A DNA stretch of 12,413 nucleotides from Fimenecus sp045578245 (GTDB lineage: Bacteria > Bacillota > Clostridia > Oscillospirales > Acutalibacteraceae). The notes under the pieces were generated by a model. It had not been told where the DNA came from. It saw only the letters and a program-made list of their open reading frames with translations, and did not search any database. Made by a program: the position numbers and the translations under genes. The DNA is taken from the NCBI GenBank assembly GCA_045578245.1, contig JAZNJX010000077.1, positions 1 through 12,413 on the forward strand, given 5' to 3'. Shown here one piece after another: positions 1 through 8,014 of this stretch (position 1 is its first letter; each line of letters begins with the position of its first letter).

Positions 1-7
1 CATTCAT
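1..7 (-). CDS. Start of a gene that leaves the window (only two codons visible)
   Basis: An ATG reading leftward begins at position 7, and a strong Shine-Dalgarno match (AAAGGAGGA, 16-24 on the minus strand) lies 9 bases upstream of it. A second ATG at position 3 would have a longer spacing of 13 bases. A candidate promoter lies at 80-108. Only Met-Asn is visible, so nothing can be said about the product; the call rests on the ribosome binding site and its distance. Confidence 0.4.
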
Positions 8-79
8 TTTGAATGTCCTCCTTTTGATTTCTAATGCAGTTGGTAGCCGCATTTTAATTTTATCAAAAGGAGTTTTATT

Positions 80-108
80 TTTATACTCATCGCTAAAGCT
101 TTTTTGAA
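80..108 (-). promoter_or_regulatory. Candidate vegetative promoter for the gene at the left edge
   Basis: On the minus strand, TTCAAA (103-108) and TATAAA (80-85) are separated by 17 bases, a reasonable sigma-A type match with two mismatches in the -35 and one in the -10. It would give a leader of about 65 bases before the ATG at position 7. An imperfect 7-bp inverted repeat (107-113 with 123-129) abuts the -35 element and could be an operator or chance. No riboswitch was recognised in this leader. Confidence 0.4.
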
Positions 109-142
109 CCTCTAGCACAGCCAGGGGTTTTCGAATACAATT

Positions 143-174
143 AAAAGATGCTATGTTAGAACATAGCATCTTTT
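143..174 (-). terminator. Intrinsic terminator after the CxC protein gene
   Basis: A perfect 14-bp stem (143-156 with 161-174) closes a 4-base loop immediately after the stop codon of the small cysteine-rich gene. The minus-strand U-run is short (four T, then AATTG), while the plus-strand side carries six T, so it could stop transcription from either side. No plus-strand gene was seen that would need it. Confidence 0.75.
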
Positions 175-375
175 TTAATCCTTTGATTTATAATATAATT
201 TACAGTGACAATACCCCTCAAAATCAGGGTCAGCAATTTGTTGCTTAAATTCTTCACAAATACATTTATATTCTTCAAGTTTTTTTAATCTACAAGGGCA
301 ATAACCGTCTTTTTTCTTAAGTCCTTCTTGAATTTTTTTAACCAATTCTTTATTTTCATTTAATCTTACTGCCAT
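175..375 (-). CDS. Small three-CxC protein, ferredoxin:thioredoxin reductase catalytic-chain family
   Basis: The 66-residue protein has exactly six cysteines in three CxC pairs: CPC at 26-28, CIC at 38-40 and CHC at 56-58. CPC/CPC/CHC is the signature of the ferredoxin:thioredoxin reductase catalytic chain, where four Cys hold a [4Fe-4S] cluster and two form the redox disulfide. YCPCR and GYCHC fit this family well. The gaps are 9 and 15 residues instead of the 16 and 8 of the plant and cyanobacterial enzyme, and the protein is shorter, so the function is an inference: a cytoplasmic Fe-S disulfide reductase, electron donor and partner unknown. I chose the ATG at 375 because GAGG (384-387) sits 8 bases upstream; the in-frame GTG at 384 falls inside that ribosome binding site. 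A possible promoter (TTGTTT, 17 bp, TATAAT at 394-399) overlaps the U-run of the preceding operon terminator but would leave almost no leader, so read-through from the purine operon is an alternative. Confidence 0.75.
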   Translation of the reverse strand: MAVRLNENKELVKKIQEGLKKKDGYCPCRLKKLEEYKCICEEFKQQIADPDFEGYCHCKLYYKSKD

Positions 376-410
376 ATAACTCACCTCAACATTATTATAT
401 TACAATAAAT

Positions 411-453
411 TATAAAAAACAATAACCTGAAGACTTTTACATCTTCAGGTTAT
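411..453 (-). terminator. Intrinsic terminator of the purine operon
   Basis: A perfect 12-bp stem (422-433 with 442-453) with an 8-base loop is followed on the minus strand by TTGTTTTTTATAA. It lies just after the purL stop codon at 462 and marks the end of the operon. It is one of the strongest intrinsic terminators in the window. Confidence 0.92.
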
Positions 454-461
454 ATTTATAA

Positions 462-3400
462 TTATTTAAAATACTTAATTGCAGCTTCAAACATGCGAAT
501 ATCATATTCACCAGGAACGTTCTTATAAAGTCCGTCGCCGATACGCTCACTGTGTCCCATCTTACCGAATACACGTCCGTCAGGTGAAGTAATACCTTCA
601 ATTGCACACAATGAACCATTTGGATTGAAGTTGATATCAGCTGTAGCATTACCATCAAGGTCAACATACTGTGTAGCAATCTGTCCATTAGCAGCAAGCT
701 CTGCAATAAGTTTTGGAGAAGCGAGGAACTTACCTTCACCATGAGAAATAGGCACATTTACAACATCACCAACATTCATAAGGCTAAGCCATGGAGATTT
801 TGTTGATGCGATTCTTGTATGAACAATTCTGCTCTGGTGACGACTGATGTTATTGAATGTTAGTGTAGGACAATTTTCATCAGTATCAATAATCTTTCCA
901 TAAGGAACAAGACCAAGTTTAATAAGTGCCTGGAAACCGTTACAAATACCACACATAAGACCATCACGATTATCAAGGAGGTCTGTAACCGCTTCTTTAA
1001 CTGCAGGATTACGGAAGAATGCAGTGATAAACTTAGCTGAGCCATCTGGTTCGTCACCGCCTGAGAAACCACCAGGAATAAAGATAATCTGGCTTTCTCT
1101 TACTTTTGCTGAGAAGCCTTCAACACTTCTTGCAACATCTTCTGCGGTAAGGTTTCTGATTACGAAAATTTCAGCTTCACCACCTGCTTTTTCAACTGCA
1201 CGAGCAGAGTCATATTCACAGTTTGTACCTGGGAATACCGCAATAAGCACCTTAGGTTTGTGGACTTTATTTGCTGGAGAAGCTTCACATTTACCTTCAA
1301 AAGAATATGTAGGAATTTCGCCCTTATCTTCTTTAGCCTTAGTAGGATAAACACTTTCAAGTGTAGCAGTATGCAACTCATAAAGCTCTTCAATGGTTGC
1401 AGTGTCGTTTTCAAGTGTAATTATAGGTTCTACGGTTGTTGTACCAAGCTTTATAACACCTGGAATTTCAACATCTTCAGTAAGCTCAGCAATGATGAAG
1501 CCATACATACCAATATGCCAATTCTCTTTAAGTTCAGCAGATGAAGAGAAACCGATATTATTACCGAAAGACATTTTCATAATACCTTCGCCAATACCGT
1601 GTTCAACTGCCCATGAAGCCTTAACTTTACCTTCATTACAAAGGTTATGGAAAGCATCCCAAGTAGATTTAAGACTATCTGCACTTTCATCAGGTGCACC
1701 AAAGAGATAAACAGGATGATTAGCCTCTTTAAATTCAGGGCTTATTACATCTTGCTTCTTGATTGGAGCAATAGCAAATGAAATAAGTGTTGGCGGAACA
1801 TCCAAATCAAGGAAAGTACCTGACATTGAATCCTTACCACCGATAGCAGCAGCGTTTAACTCTAACTGAGCATCAAGTGCACCGAGAAGAGCCGCAAATG
1901 GCTTACCCCAACGTTCAGGTTCAGTTTTAAGTCTTTCGAAGAATTCCTGTAATGTAAGATAAGCAAGTTTATAGTCACAACCAGCAGCAACAAGTTTTGC
2001 AACAGAGTTGTAAATTGCTGCATGAGCACCTGTATATGGGTCAACTGAAAGGTGGTCAGGGTCACATCCCCAGCTAAATACGCTTGCCTGGTCTGTTTCC
2101 TGACCTGGAAGCACTGGTAACACTGCAGCCATAGACTGAGCAGGAGTCATCTGACGTTTACCACCATAAGGCATAATAACACTACCTGCACCGATAGTTG
2201 AGTCAAATCGTTCAACAAGACCTCTCTGGCTTGCTGTACGAAGGTCAGCAGCCATTTCACGTAATGAACCGTACATTGCCTTACTTAATACTGAAAGATC
2301 TTTCTCTGTAACTGTAACGTCCATGTGTTTAACTGCACCATTTGTATCAAGGAATGCACGGCTAAGGTTAGCAATAATATTGCCTTTCCATTTCATTACC
2401 ATGCGTTCTTCTTCTGTAACAACAGCAACACGATATGCTTCAAGATTTTCTTCCTGAGCAAATGCAATAAACTTATCTGCATCTTCTTTGGCAACAACAA
2501 CTGCCATTCTTTCTTGTGATTCTGAGATTGCGATTTCGGTTCCATCAAGACCTTCATACTTTTTACGTACTGCATCGAGGTCAATCTGAAGACCAGGAGC
2601 AAGTTCACCGATTGCAACAGATACACCACCTGCACCAAAGTCATTACAACGTTTGATTAAACGAGTAACGTCAGCATTACGGAAAAGTCTCTGAATTTTT
2701 CTTTCTTCAGGAGCATTACCCTTCTGAACTTCAGAAGCCATTGTTGTAAGTGATTTCATATTGTGGCTCTTTGATGAACCAGTAGCACCACCGATACCAT
2801 CACGGCCTGTACGTCCACCAAGAAGAACAATAACATCTCCTGGAGCAGGTCTTTCACGACGTACATTATAAGCAGGGGCAGCAGCAACTACTGCACCACA
2901 TTCAAGACGTTTTGCAACAAAGCCTTCGTGATAAATTTCAGCTACATGACCTGTAGCAAGACCAATCTGGTTACCATAAGAAGAGTAACCTGCAGCTGCA
3001 GTCTGACAGATTTTACGTTGTGGAAGCTTACCTGCCATAGTTTCAGCGATGGTCTTTCTTGGGTCACCTGCACCAGTTACACGCATTGCCTGATGAACAT
3101 AAGCACGACCTGAAAGAGGGTCACGGATACAACCACCAATACATGTTGCTGCACCACCGAATGGTTCAATTTCTGTAGGATGGTTGTGGGTTTCATTTTT
3201 AAACATAAGAAGCCAATCCTGGTCTTCTCCATTTACAGTCGCTGTAACATGGATTGAACAAGCATTGATTTCTTCACTTTCGTCAAGTTCAGGAAGAAGA
3301 CCACGCTTTTTAAGAGTCTTAGTACCGATTGTAGCAATATCCATCAAAGTCTGTGGACGAGCTGCCGCTTTTTCTTCACCATAAACTTCTACTCTTGCAG

Positions 3401-4151
3401 CAAGATAACGCTCATAAGCTTCTTGTACTGCAGGGTCATCAATACTAACATTGTCAAGATGTGTAGAGAATGTTGTATGACGGCAATGGTCAGACCAATA
3501 AGTGTCAACAACACGAATTTCTGTAATTGTAGGGTCTCTATGCTCTGTATCTCTGAAATAAGCCTGCAAGAACTTGAGGTCATCAAGATCCATTGCAAGA
3601 CCTTTTTCATCAAGAAGTTCACTAAGTGCTGTTTCATCCATAGTGATAAAGCCTTCAACAGTGGCAACTGTTTCAGGAGCAGCATATTCAGCAACAAGTG
3701 TTTCAGGTAATTCAAGAGAAGCTTCACGGCTTTCAACCACATTAATTACGTGATTTTTGAAAGCATCGATATCAGCATCAGTTAATGCACCATAAAGGGC
3801 ATAAACCTTTGCTGTACGAATGAGTGGACGCTCACCCTGAGAAATAATCTGAATACACTGAGCAGCAGAGTCCGCTCTCTGGTCAAACTGACCTGGAAGT
3901 GCTTCAACTGCAAAAACGTATGCATCAGGAATATCCACACAAGAAGACACATTATCAAGCTGTGGCTCTGAGAATACTGTTTTTACGGCATAATCAAACA
4001 ACTCTTCTGTTATATTTTCTGCGTCATAGCGATTGAAAAGTCGAATATCTTCTAAATTTTCAATGCCAAGCAAATTTTTTGCTTCGTTAAGAAGACCTTT
4101 TGCTTCATTATCTAAGCCAGTCTTCTTTTCAACAAATATACGATAAACCAT
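462..4151 (-). CDS. purL: Phosphoribosylformylglycinamidine (FGAM) synthase, single-chain PurL with fused glutaminase
   Basis: Makes FGAM from FGAR, ATP and glutamine, the fourth step of purine synthesis. The 1229 residues read as a PurS-like N-terminal part (about 1-150), a linker with DTYWSDHCRHTTF (216-228), two AIR-synthetase-like halves with the ATP/substrate motif ETHNHPTE (320-327) followed by a Gly-rich loop (331-340), GGATGSSKSHN (454-464), SESQERMA (543-550) and GGKDSMSG (771-778), then a PurQ-type class I glutaminase from about 966. Its nucleophile is Cys1070 in GICNGFQ, and His1200 with Glu1202 in GHSER complete the triad; SHGEGKF is at 1136-1142. Separate purS and purQ genes are therefore not needed and none is seen. 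The size fits the long single-chain forms of Clostridia and relatives. It is the last gene of the operon, 24 bases after purD. The ATG is chosen for its GGAGG at 11 bases; no truncation or frameshift is seen. Confidence 0.97.
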   Translation of the reverse strand: MVYRIFVEKKTGLDNEAKGLLNEAKNLLGIENLEDIRLFNRYDAENITEELFDYAVKTVFSEPQLDNVSSCVDIPDAYVFAVEALPGQFDQRADSAAQCIQIISQGERPLIRTAKVYALYGALTDADIDAFKNHVINVVESREASLELPETLVAEYAAPETVATVEGFITMDETALSELLDEKGLAMDLDDLKFLQAYFRDTEHRDPTITEIRVVDTYWSDHCRHTTFSTHLDNVSIDDPAVQEAYERYLAARVEVYGEEKAAARPQTLMDIATIGTKTLKKRGLLPELDESEEINACSIHVTATVNGEDQDWLLMFKNETHNHPTEIEPFGGAATCIGGCIRDPLSGRAYVHQAMRVTGAGDPRKTIAETMAGKLPQRKICQTAAAGYSSYGNQIGLATGHVAEIYHEGFVAKRLECGAVVAAAPAYNVRRERPAPGDVIVLLGGRTGRDGIGGATGSSKSHNMKSLTTMASEVQKGNAPEERKIQRLFRNADVTRLIKRCNDFGAGGVSVAIGELAPGLQIDLDAVRKKYEGLDGTEIAISESQERMAVVVAKEDADKFIAFAQEENLEAYRVAVVTEEERMVMKWKGNIIANLSRAFLDTNGAVKHMDVTVTEKDLSVLSKAMYGSLREMAADLRTASQRGLVERFDSTIGAGSVIMPYGGKRQMTPAQSMAAVLPVLPGQETDQASVFSWGCDPDHLSVDPYTGAHAAIYNSVAKLVAAGCDYKLAYLTLQEFFERLKTEPERWGKPFAALLGALDAQLELNAAAIGGKDSMSGTFLDLDVPPTLISFAIAPIKKQDVISPEFKEANHPVYLFGAPDESADSLKSTWDAFHNLCNEGKVKASWAVEHGIGEGIMKMSFGNNIGFSSSAELKENWHIGMYGFIIAELTEDVEIPGVIKLGTTTVEPIITLENDTATIEELYELHTATLESVYPTKAKEDKGEIPTYSFEGKCEASPANKVHKPKVLIAVFPGTNCEYDSARAVEKAGGEAEIFVIRNLTAEDVARSVEGFSAKVRESQIIFIPGGFSGGDEPDGSAKFITAFFRNPAVKEAVTDLLDNRDGLMCGICNGFQALIKLGLVPYGKIIDTDENCPTLTFNNISRHQSRIVHTRIASTKSPWLSLMNVGDVVNVPISHGEGKFLASPKLIAELAANGQIATQYVDLDGNATADINFNPNGSLCAIEGITSPDGRVFGKMGHSERIGDGLYKNVPGEYDIRMFEAAIKYFK

Positions 4152-4175
4152 ACGATATTATTCCTCCATTATCAC

Positions 4176-5441
4176 TTAGTTTAAAGCTTGAAGTGCCTTT
4201 TGGCCAATGTCTGTTCTGCGATAAGCACCTTCAAACTTCACACCATCGGACAGTCGATAGGCTTCTCTGATTGCTTCTGCGAGAGAATCTGCAACAACAG
4301 TTGTACCTGTAACACGACCGCCTGCAGTAACAAGTTTACCATTTTCATACTTTGCACCTGCTACGAAAGTAGTTGCAAGCGCTTCATCTGTAAAGCTTAT
4401 TTCAAAGCCCTTTTTATAAGCAGTTGGATAGCCATTAGAAGCCAAAATAACACAACATGCATGTTTGTCTGCAAACTTAACTTCTGTATCAGCCAAAGTA
4501 CCATCTGTTGTTGCTTTCATAACAGTAAGCAAATCACTTTCAAGAAGTGGAAGAACAACCTGTGTTTCAGGGTCACCGAAACGGCAGTTATACTCAATAA
4601 CCTTTGGTCCATTTGGTGTGAGCATAAGTCCGAAGTAAAGACAACCCTTAAATGTACGACCTTCTGCATTCATAGCGTTAATTGTAGGAAGAAAAATTGT
4701 TTCCATACATTCATCAGCTACAGCTTTTGTATAATAAGGGTTAGGTGCTACCGTACCCATGCCACCAGTATTGAGACCTGTATCATTATCACCAATACGT
4801 TTATGGTCCATTGAAGAAACCATTGGTTTAACAACTTTACCATCAGTAAAAGCTAAAACTGATACTTCAGGGCCTGTAAGAAATTCTTCAATCACTACAC
4901 GAGAGCCTGATTTACCAAAAATACCACCTTCCATCATATCACGAACTGCAGTTTTTGCTTCATCACGAGTCTGTGCAATAATAACGCCCTTACCAAGTGC
5001 AAGACCATCCGCTTTAATAACTGTTGGAATAGGAGCATTTTCAAGATAATTGAGAGCAGCCTCCATATCTTCAAAAACCTCGTATGCAGCAGTAGGAATG
5101 TTGTATTTCTTCATTAAATTCTTTGAGAAAACTTTACTACCCTCAATAATCGCTGCATTAGCTTTTGGTCCAAAACAAGGAACACCCTTTGCCTCAAGTG
5201 CATCAACACAACCCAAAACCAATGGGTCGTCAGGTGCAACAACTGCATAGTCAATCATATTCTCTACTGCAAAGGATACAATTTTATCAATATCAGTAGC
5301 ACCAATGTCTACACAAGTAGCATCAGCTGCGATACCACCATTACCTGGTAATGCAAAGATTTCTGTAACATCTTTATTTTCTTTTATTTTTTTTATGATA
5401 GCGTGTTCTCTACCGCCACCACCGACAACAATTATTTTCAT
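4176..5441 (-). CDS. purD: Phosphoribosylamine-glycine ligase (GAR synthetase)
   Basis: Joins glycine to phosphoribosylamine with ATP to give GAR, the second purine step. The 421 residues are the usual family length and show the ATP-grasp layout: GGGGREHA (7-14) at the N-terminus, KADGLALGKGV (143-153) in the ATP-grasp subdomain, MDHKRIGDNDTGLNTGGMG (211-229), and the metal/ATP motif YNCRFGDPETQ (284-294), then the C-terminal domain with AGGRVTG (373-379). The family's PEAPL-type loop reads PDDPL (70-74), a conservative Glu-to-Asp change. It starts 18 bases after the upstream transformylase gene, with GAGG about 9 bases before the ATG. It is a single-function protein, not fused to PurM or PurN as in eukaryotes. 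Its product feeds PurN and then PurL in the same operon. Confidence 0.97.
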   Translation of the reverse strand: MKIIVVGGGGREHAIIKKIKENKDVTEIFALPGNGGIAADATCVDIGATDIDKIVSFAVENMIDYAVVAPDDPLVLGCVDALEAKGVPCFGPKANAAIIEGSKVFSKNLMKKYNIPTAAYEVFEDMEAALNYLENAPIPTVIKADGLALGKGVIIAQTRDEAKTAVRDMMEGGIFGKSGSRVVIEEFLTGPEVSVLAFTDGKVVKPMVSSMDHKRIGDNDTGLNTGGMGTVAPNPYYTKAVADECMETIFLPTINAMNAEGRTFKGCLYFGLMLTPNGPKVIEYNCRFGDPETQVVLPLLESDLLTVMKATTDGTLADTEVKFADKHACCVILASNGYPTAYKKGFEISFTDEALATTFVAGAKYENGKLVTAGGRVTGTTVVADSLAEAIREAYRLSDGVKFEGAYRRTDIGQKALQALN

Positions 5442-5459
5442 AAATATACCTCAGAAAAA

Positions 5460-6644
5460 TTAATGATGGAACAAACGCATACCTGTGAATGCCATTGCAA
5501 TACCATACTTGTTACAGCAATCAATTACAACGTCATCACGGATTGAACCACCTGGTTCAGCAATGTATGAAACACCACTCTTACGTGCCCTTTCAATGTT
5601 ATCACTGAATGGGAAGAATGCATCCGAGCCAACAGAAACACCTGTTATTGTGTCAAGATATGCTCTTGCTTCTTCTGCGGTAAGTGGTTCAGGCTGTGTT
5701 TTAAAGTATTTCTGCCAAATACCCTCTGCACAAACATCTTCCTCATTTTTATTAATATAACCATCAATAACATTATCCCTGTCAGGACGACGAATGTCAT
5801 CTCTAAATGGAAGATTAAGTACTTTTGGATGCTGACGAAGATGCCATGTATCAGCCTTAGTACCTGCAAGTCTTGTGCAGTGAATTCTTGACTGCTGACC
5901 TGCACCAACACCGATAGCCTGTCCATCATATGCATAGCATACTGAGTTTGACTGTGTATATTTAAGTGTAATAAGAGCAATTATAAGGTCACGCTTTGCT
6001 TCTTCAGGAAATTCTTTATTCTCAGTAACCATATTTGCAAGAAGTTCTTCGTCAATTCTGAAATTATTTCTACCCTGCTCAAATGTAATACCAAATACCT
6101 GTTTCTTTTCCTGAACAGCTGGAATGTAATCAGCATCGATTTTAACAATATTGTAATTACCGTTTCTCTTGCCTTTAAGGATTTCAAGTGCTTCAGTTGA
6201 ATATCCTGGAGCAATGATACCGTCAGAAACCTCACGAGCAACAAGTTTCGCTGTTGTAGCATCACATTTATCACTAAGAGCAATCCAGTCACCAAATGAT
6301 GACATTCTATCTGTACCTCTTGCTCTCGCATATGCACAGGCGAGTGGAGATTCATCAAGGTCTTCTATATCATCAACAAAACAAGCCTTTTTGAGTGATT
6401 CAGGAAGTTTAACACCAACTGCAGCAGATGTAGGGCTTACATGCTTGAATGATGTTGCAGCAGGCATACCGAGAATATCTTTAATCTCTTTTACAAGCTG
6501 CCATGAATTGAATGCATCAAGGAAATTGATGAATCCAGGTCTGCCGTTAAGAATCTCAATAGGAAGCTCTGAACCATCTTCCATAAAAATCTTTGAAGGC
6601 TTTTGGTTTGGGTTACAGCCATATTTAAGTTCAAATTCTTTCAT
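5460..6644 (-). CDS. purH: Stand-alone AICAR transformylase (PurH C-terminal-domain type)
   Basis: Transfers the formyl group of 10-formyl-THF to AICAR (ZMP) to give FAICAR. The 394 residues match only the transformylase half of ordinary bifunctional PurH; the N-terminal MGS-like IMP cyclohydrolase domain is absent. Visible motifs are SFKHVSP (65-71), whose Lys67-His68 pair is the catalytic KH of the family; ARARGTDRMSSFGDW (106-120); TLKYTQSNSVCYA (226-238); a GAGQQSRIHCTR stretch (247-258); and a C-terminal block with SDAFFPFSDN (340-349), PGGSIRDD (364-371) and the ending FTGMRLFHH. The missing second activity is supplied by the PurO-like gene directly upstream, 11 bases away. AGGAG lies 8 bases before the ATG. 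This is the enzyme whose substrate accumulates when formyl-folate runs low, the state read by the riboswitch at the operon head. The symbol purH is used by convention for this half. Confidence 0.95.
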   Translation of the reverse strand: MKEFELKYGCNPNQKPSKIFMEDGSELPIEILNGRPGFINFLDAFNSWQLVKEIKDILGMPAATSFKHVSPTSAAVGVKLPESLKKACFVDDIEDLDESPLACAYARARGTDRMSSFGDWIALSDKCDATTAKLVAREVSDGIIAPGYSTEALEILKGKRNGNYNIVKIDADYIPAVQEKKQVFGITFEQGRNNFRIDEELLANMVTENKEFPEEAKRDLIIALITLKYTQSNSVCYAYDGQAIGVGAGQQSRIHCTRLAGTKADTWHLRQHPKVLNLPFRDDIRRPDRDNVIDGYINKNEEDVCAEGIWQKYFKTQPEPLTAEEARAYLDTITGVSVGSDAFFPFSDNIERARKSGVSYIAEPGGSIRDDVVIDCCNKYGIAMAFTGMRLFHH

Positions 6645-6655
6645 TTTAAAACTCC

Positions 6656-7372
6656 TTATACATTCTTATTAATAATTCTTGTATCTGCTTCTCCAGTTGC
6701 AAGGTCAATATATCTTACAAAAAGAGAAACTTTATTGTCTTCATTAAGATTTTTCCAGATAATATCTGTCATTGTATCAATGTCAACATCAGGAAGTTCT
6801 AATGTTTTTGGCTCACCTTCAAAACTTGGAAGTGGATTACCATCTGCTTTGTATGTATGAATAAACTTTGCTTTACCTGCAAGAGGATTTGAGTAAGCAA
6901 AATTATATCTCTGGCAAGATGAACCATCACCATCTGCAGATTTGAGAATTGACATAGCATAATTCATATCACCGTTTTCAAGTCTTATGATACCCGAAAT
7001 TCTAGGAGTGTAGTTTGGAGCATCATCTTCAAACTCACGTGTACGAAGAGCCTGTTCAAATGTCATCTGCTTATCCATAAGTTCATAAATAGTATCTGTC
7101 TGGTCACCATTAGTAACAATAGTCTTGTTTCCAAGAACTCTGACAGGATAATAGATAATAAGATGAGGGTCAGTCATCTTTGATTCGTCAAAAGCTTTTG
7201 TACGCATTGCATCGCCTTCTGCAACAAATACTCTGTTACGGCTATTTACGCTTCTACCCATAATAAAGTATGCAGTGATTGCCTTTTTACCATCAGCACT
7301 TTTACCAATAATAATACCTCTACCATGGTAAGGAAGTGAATTAAGTTCGCATTCAAGTGACTTGATTTCCAT
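6656..7372 (-). CDS. purO: IMP cyclohydrolase, archaeal PurO-like family
   Basis: The 238-residue protein resembles the PurO family of IMP cyclohydrolases, first known from archaea, which closes FAICAR to IMP and has an Ntn-hydrolase-type fold unrelated to the PurH N-terminal domain. Recognisable blocks are YHGRGIIIGKS (15-25), AYFIMGRSVNSRNRVF (34-49), KTIVTNGDQTD (83-93), and a central PRISGIIR (123-130). I recognise the family from these blocks; a profile search for the IMP cyclohydrolase family (Pfam IMP_cyclohyd) would confirm it. The context is strong: it lies 15 bases after purN and 11 bases before a transformylase that lacks its own cyclohydrolase domain, so the pair replaces bifunctional PurH. 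The ATG is chosen for GGAGG 10 bases upstream. The last step of IMP synthesis would depend on it. Confidence 0.9.
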   Translation of the reverse strand: MEIKSLECELNSLPYHGRGIIIGKSADGKKAITAYFIMGRSVNSRNRVFVAEGDAMRTKAFDESKMTDPHLIIYYPVRVLGNKTIVTNGDQTDTIYELMDKQMTFEQALRTREFEDDAPNYTPRISGIIRLENGDMNYAMSILKSADGDGSSCQRYNFAYSNPLAGKAKFIHTYKADGNPLPSFEGEPKTLELPDVDIDTMTDIIWKNLNEDNKVSLFVRYIDLATGEADTRIINKNV

Positions 7373-7387
7373 TTGAACATCCTCCGT

Positions 7388-8014
7388 TTATTTAATATAT
7401 GTTTTTCCGTTTTCTATAGTTATTTTATCATCGCAGAAGAGCTGAACTGCCTTTGGAAGAATCTTCCATTCAACTTGTTCCATAATTCTTTTCTGTAATG
7501 ATTCAGGTGTGTCGTCATCCATAACCTCAACTGCTTTTTGTAAGATTATTGGTCCTGCATCGCATTCAGCAGTTACAAAATGTACAGTAGCACCTGACAC
7601 TTTAACACCTTTTTTTAAGGCTTCTTCATGAACATGCAATCCATAAAATCCCTTTCCACAAAAAGATGGAATAAGAGCAGGATGCACATTAATCATTTTG
7701 TTTTGGAATGTATCGCAGACATTTTCATCAAGTATAGTCATAAAACCTGCATATACAATTAAATCAGCTTTTTCTTCAATGAGAATATCTCTCATTGCGC
7801 AACTATATGATGAAATATCTACGTAATCTTTTCTGATAAGTGTTCTTGTTTTAATACCGTTGTTTTCGGCACGTGTAAGAGCATAGGCATCAGCTTTGGA
7901 AGCAATAACACAAGTTATTTTTCCATTACCTAACTCCCCTCTTTTTTCAGCATCAATAAGAGCCTGAAGGTTAGTACCTCCGCCGGATACAAGAACTACT
8001 ATTCTCTTATACAT
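7388..8014 (-). CDS. purN: Phosphoribosylglycinamide (GAR) formyltransferase, folate-dependent
   Basis: Formylates GAR to FGAR with 10-formyl-THF. The 208 residues match the PurN family length. The phosphate-binding loop SGGGTNLQA (10-18) corresponds to the usual SGxGSNLQA. The catalytic trio is present: Asn109 and His111 in NVHPALIPSF and Asp152 in CDAGPI, equivalent to Asn106, His108 and Asp144 of the E. coli enzyme (family knowledge). KGFYGLHVHEEAL (121-133) is the typical helix after the active-site loop. Its ATG overlaps the purM stop by one base (TAATG), so translation is probably coupled; the Shine-Dalgarno is only a weak GAAGG. It is one of the two formyl-folate-using steps in the operon; the formate/ATP-dependent alternative PurT is not seen. 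Confidence 0.97.
   Translation of the reverse strand: MYKRIVVLVSGGGTNLQALIDAEKRGELGNGKITCVIASKADAYALTRAENNGIKTRTLIRKDYVDISSYSCAMRDILIEEKADLIVYAGFMTILDENVCDTFQNKMINVHPALIPSFCGKGFYGLHVHEEALKKGVKVSGATVHFVTAECDAGPIILQKAVEVMDDDTPESLQKRIMEQVEWKILPKAVQLFCDDKITIENGKTYIK

Noticed and set aside
376..384. GTG start for the three-CxC protein at 384
   Set aside because: The GTG is part of the GAGGTGAG ribosome binding site that serves the ATG at 375.
4188..4814. Long plus-strand open frame of about 208 codons opposite purD
   Set aside because: It lies wholly antisense to a gene with all PurD motifs, is unusually rich in Cys, Ser and Ile, matches no family I recognise, and is explained as a mirror of the codon use of purD.
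6169..6672. Plus-strand open frame of 167 codons opposite the AICAR transformylase gene
   Set aside because: Antisense shadow of a clearly real gene, with no ribosome binding site or family motif noticed.
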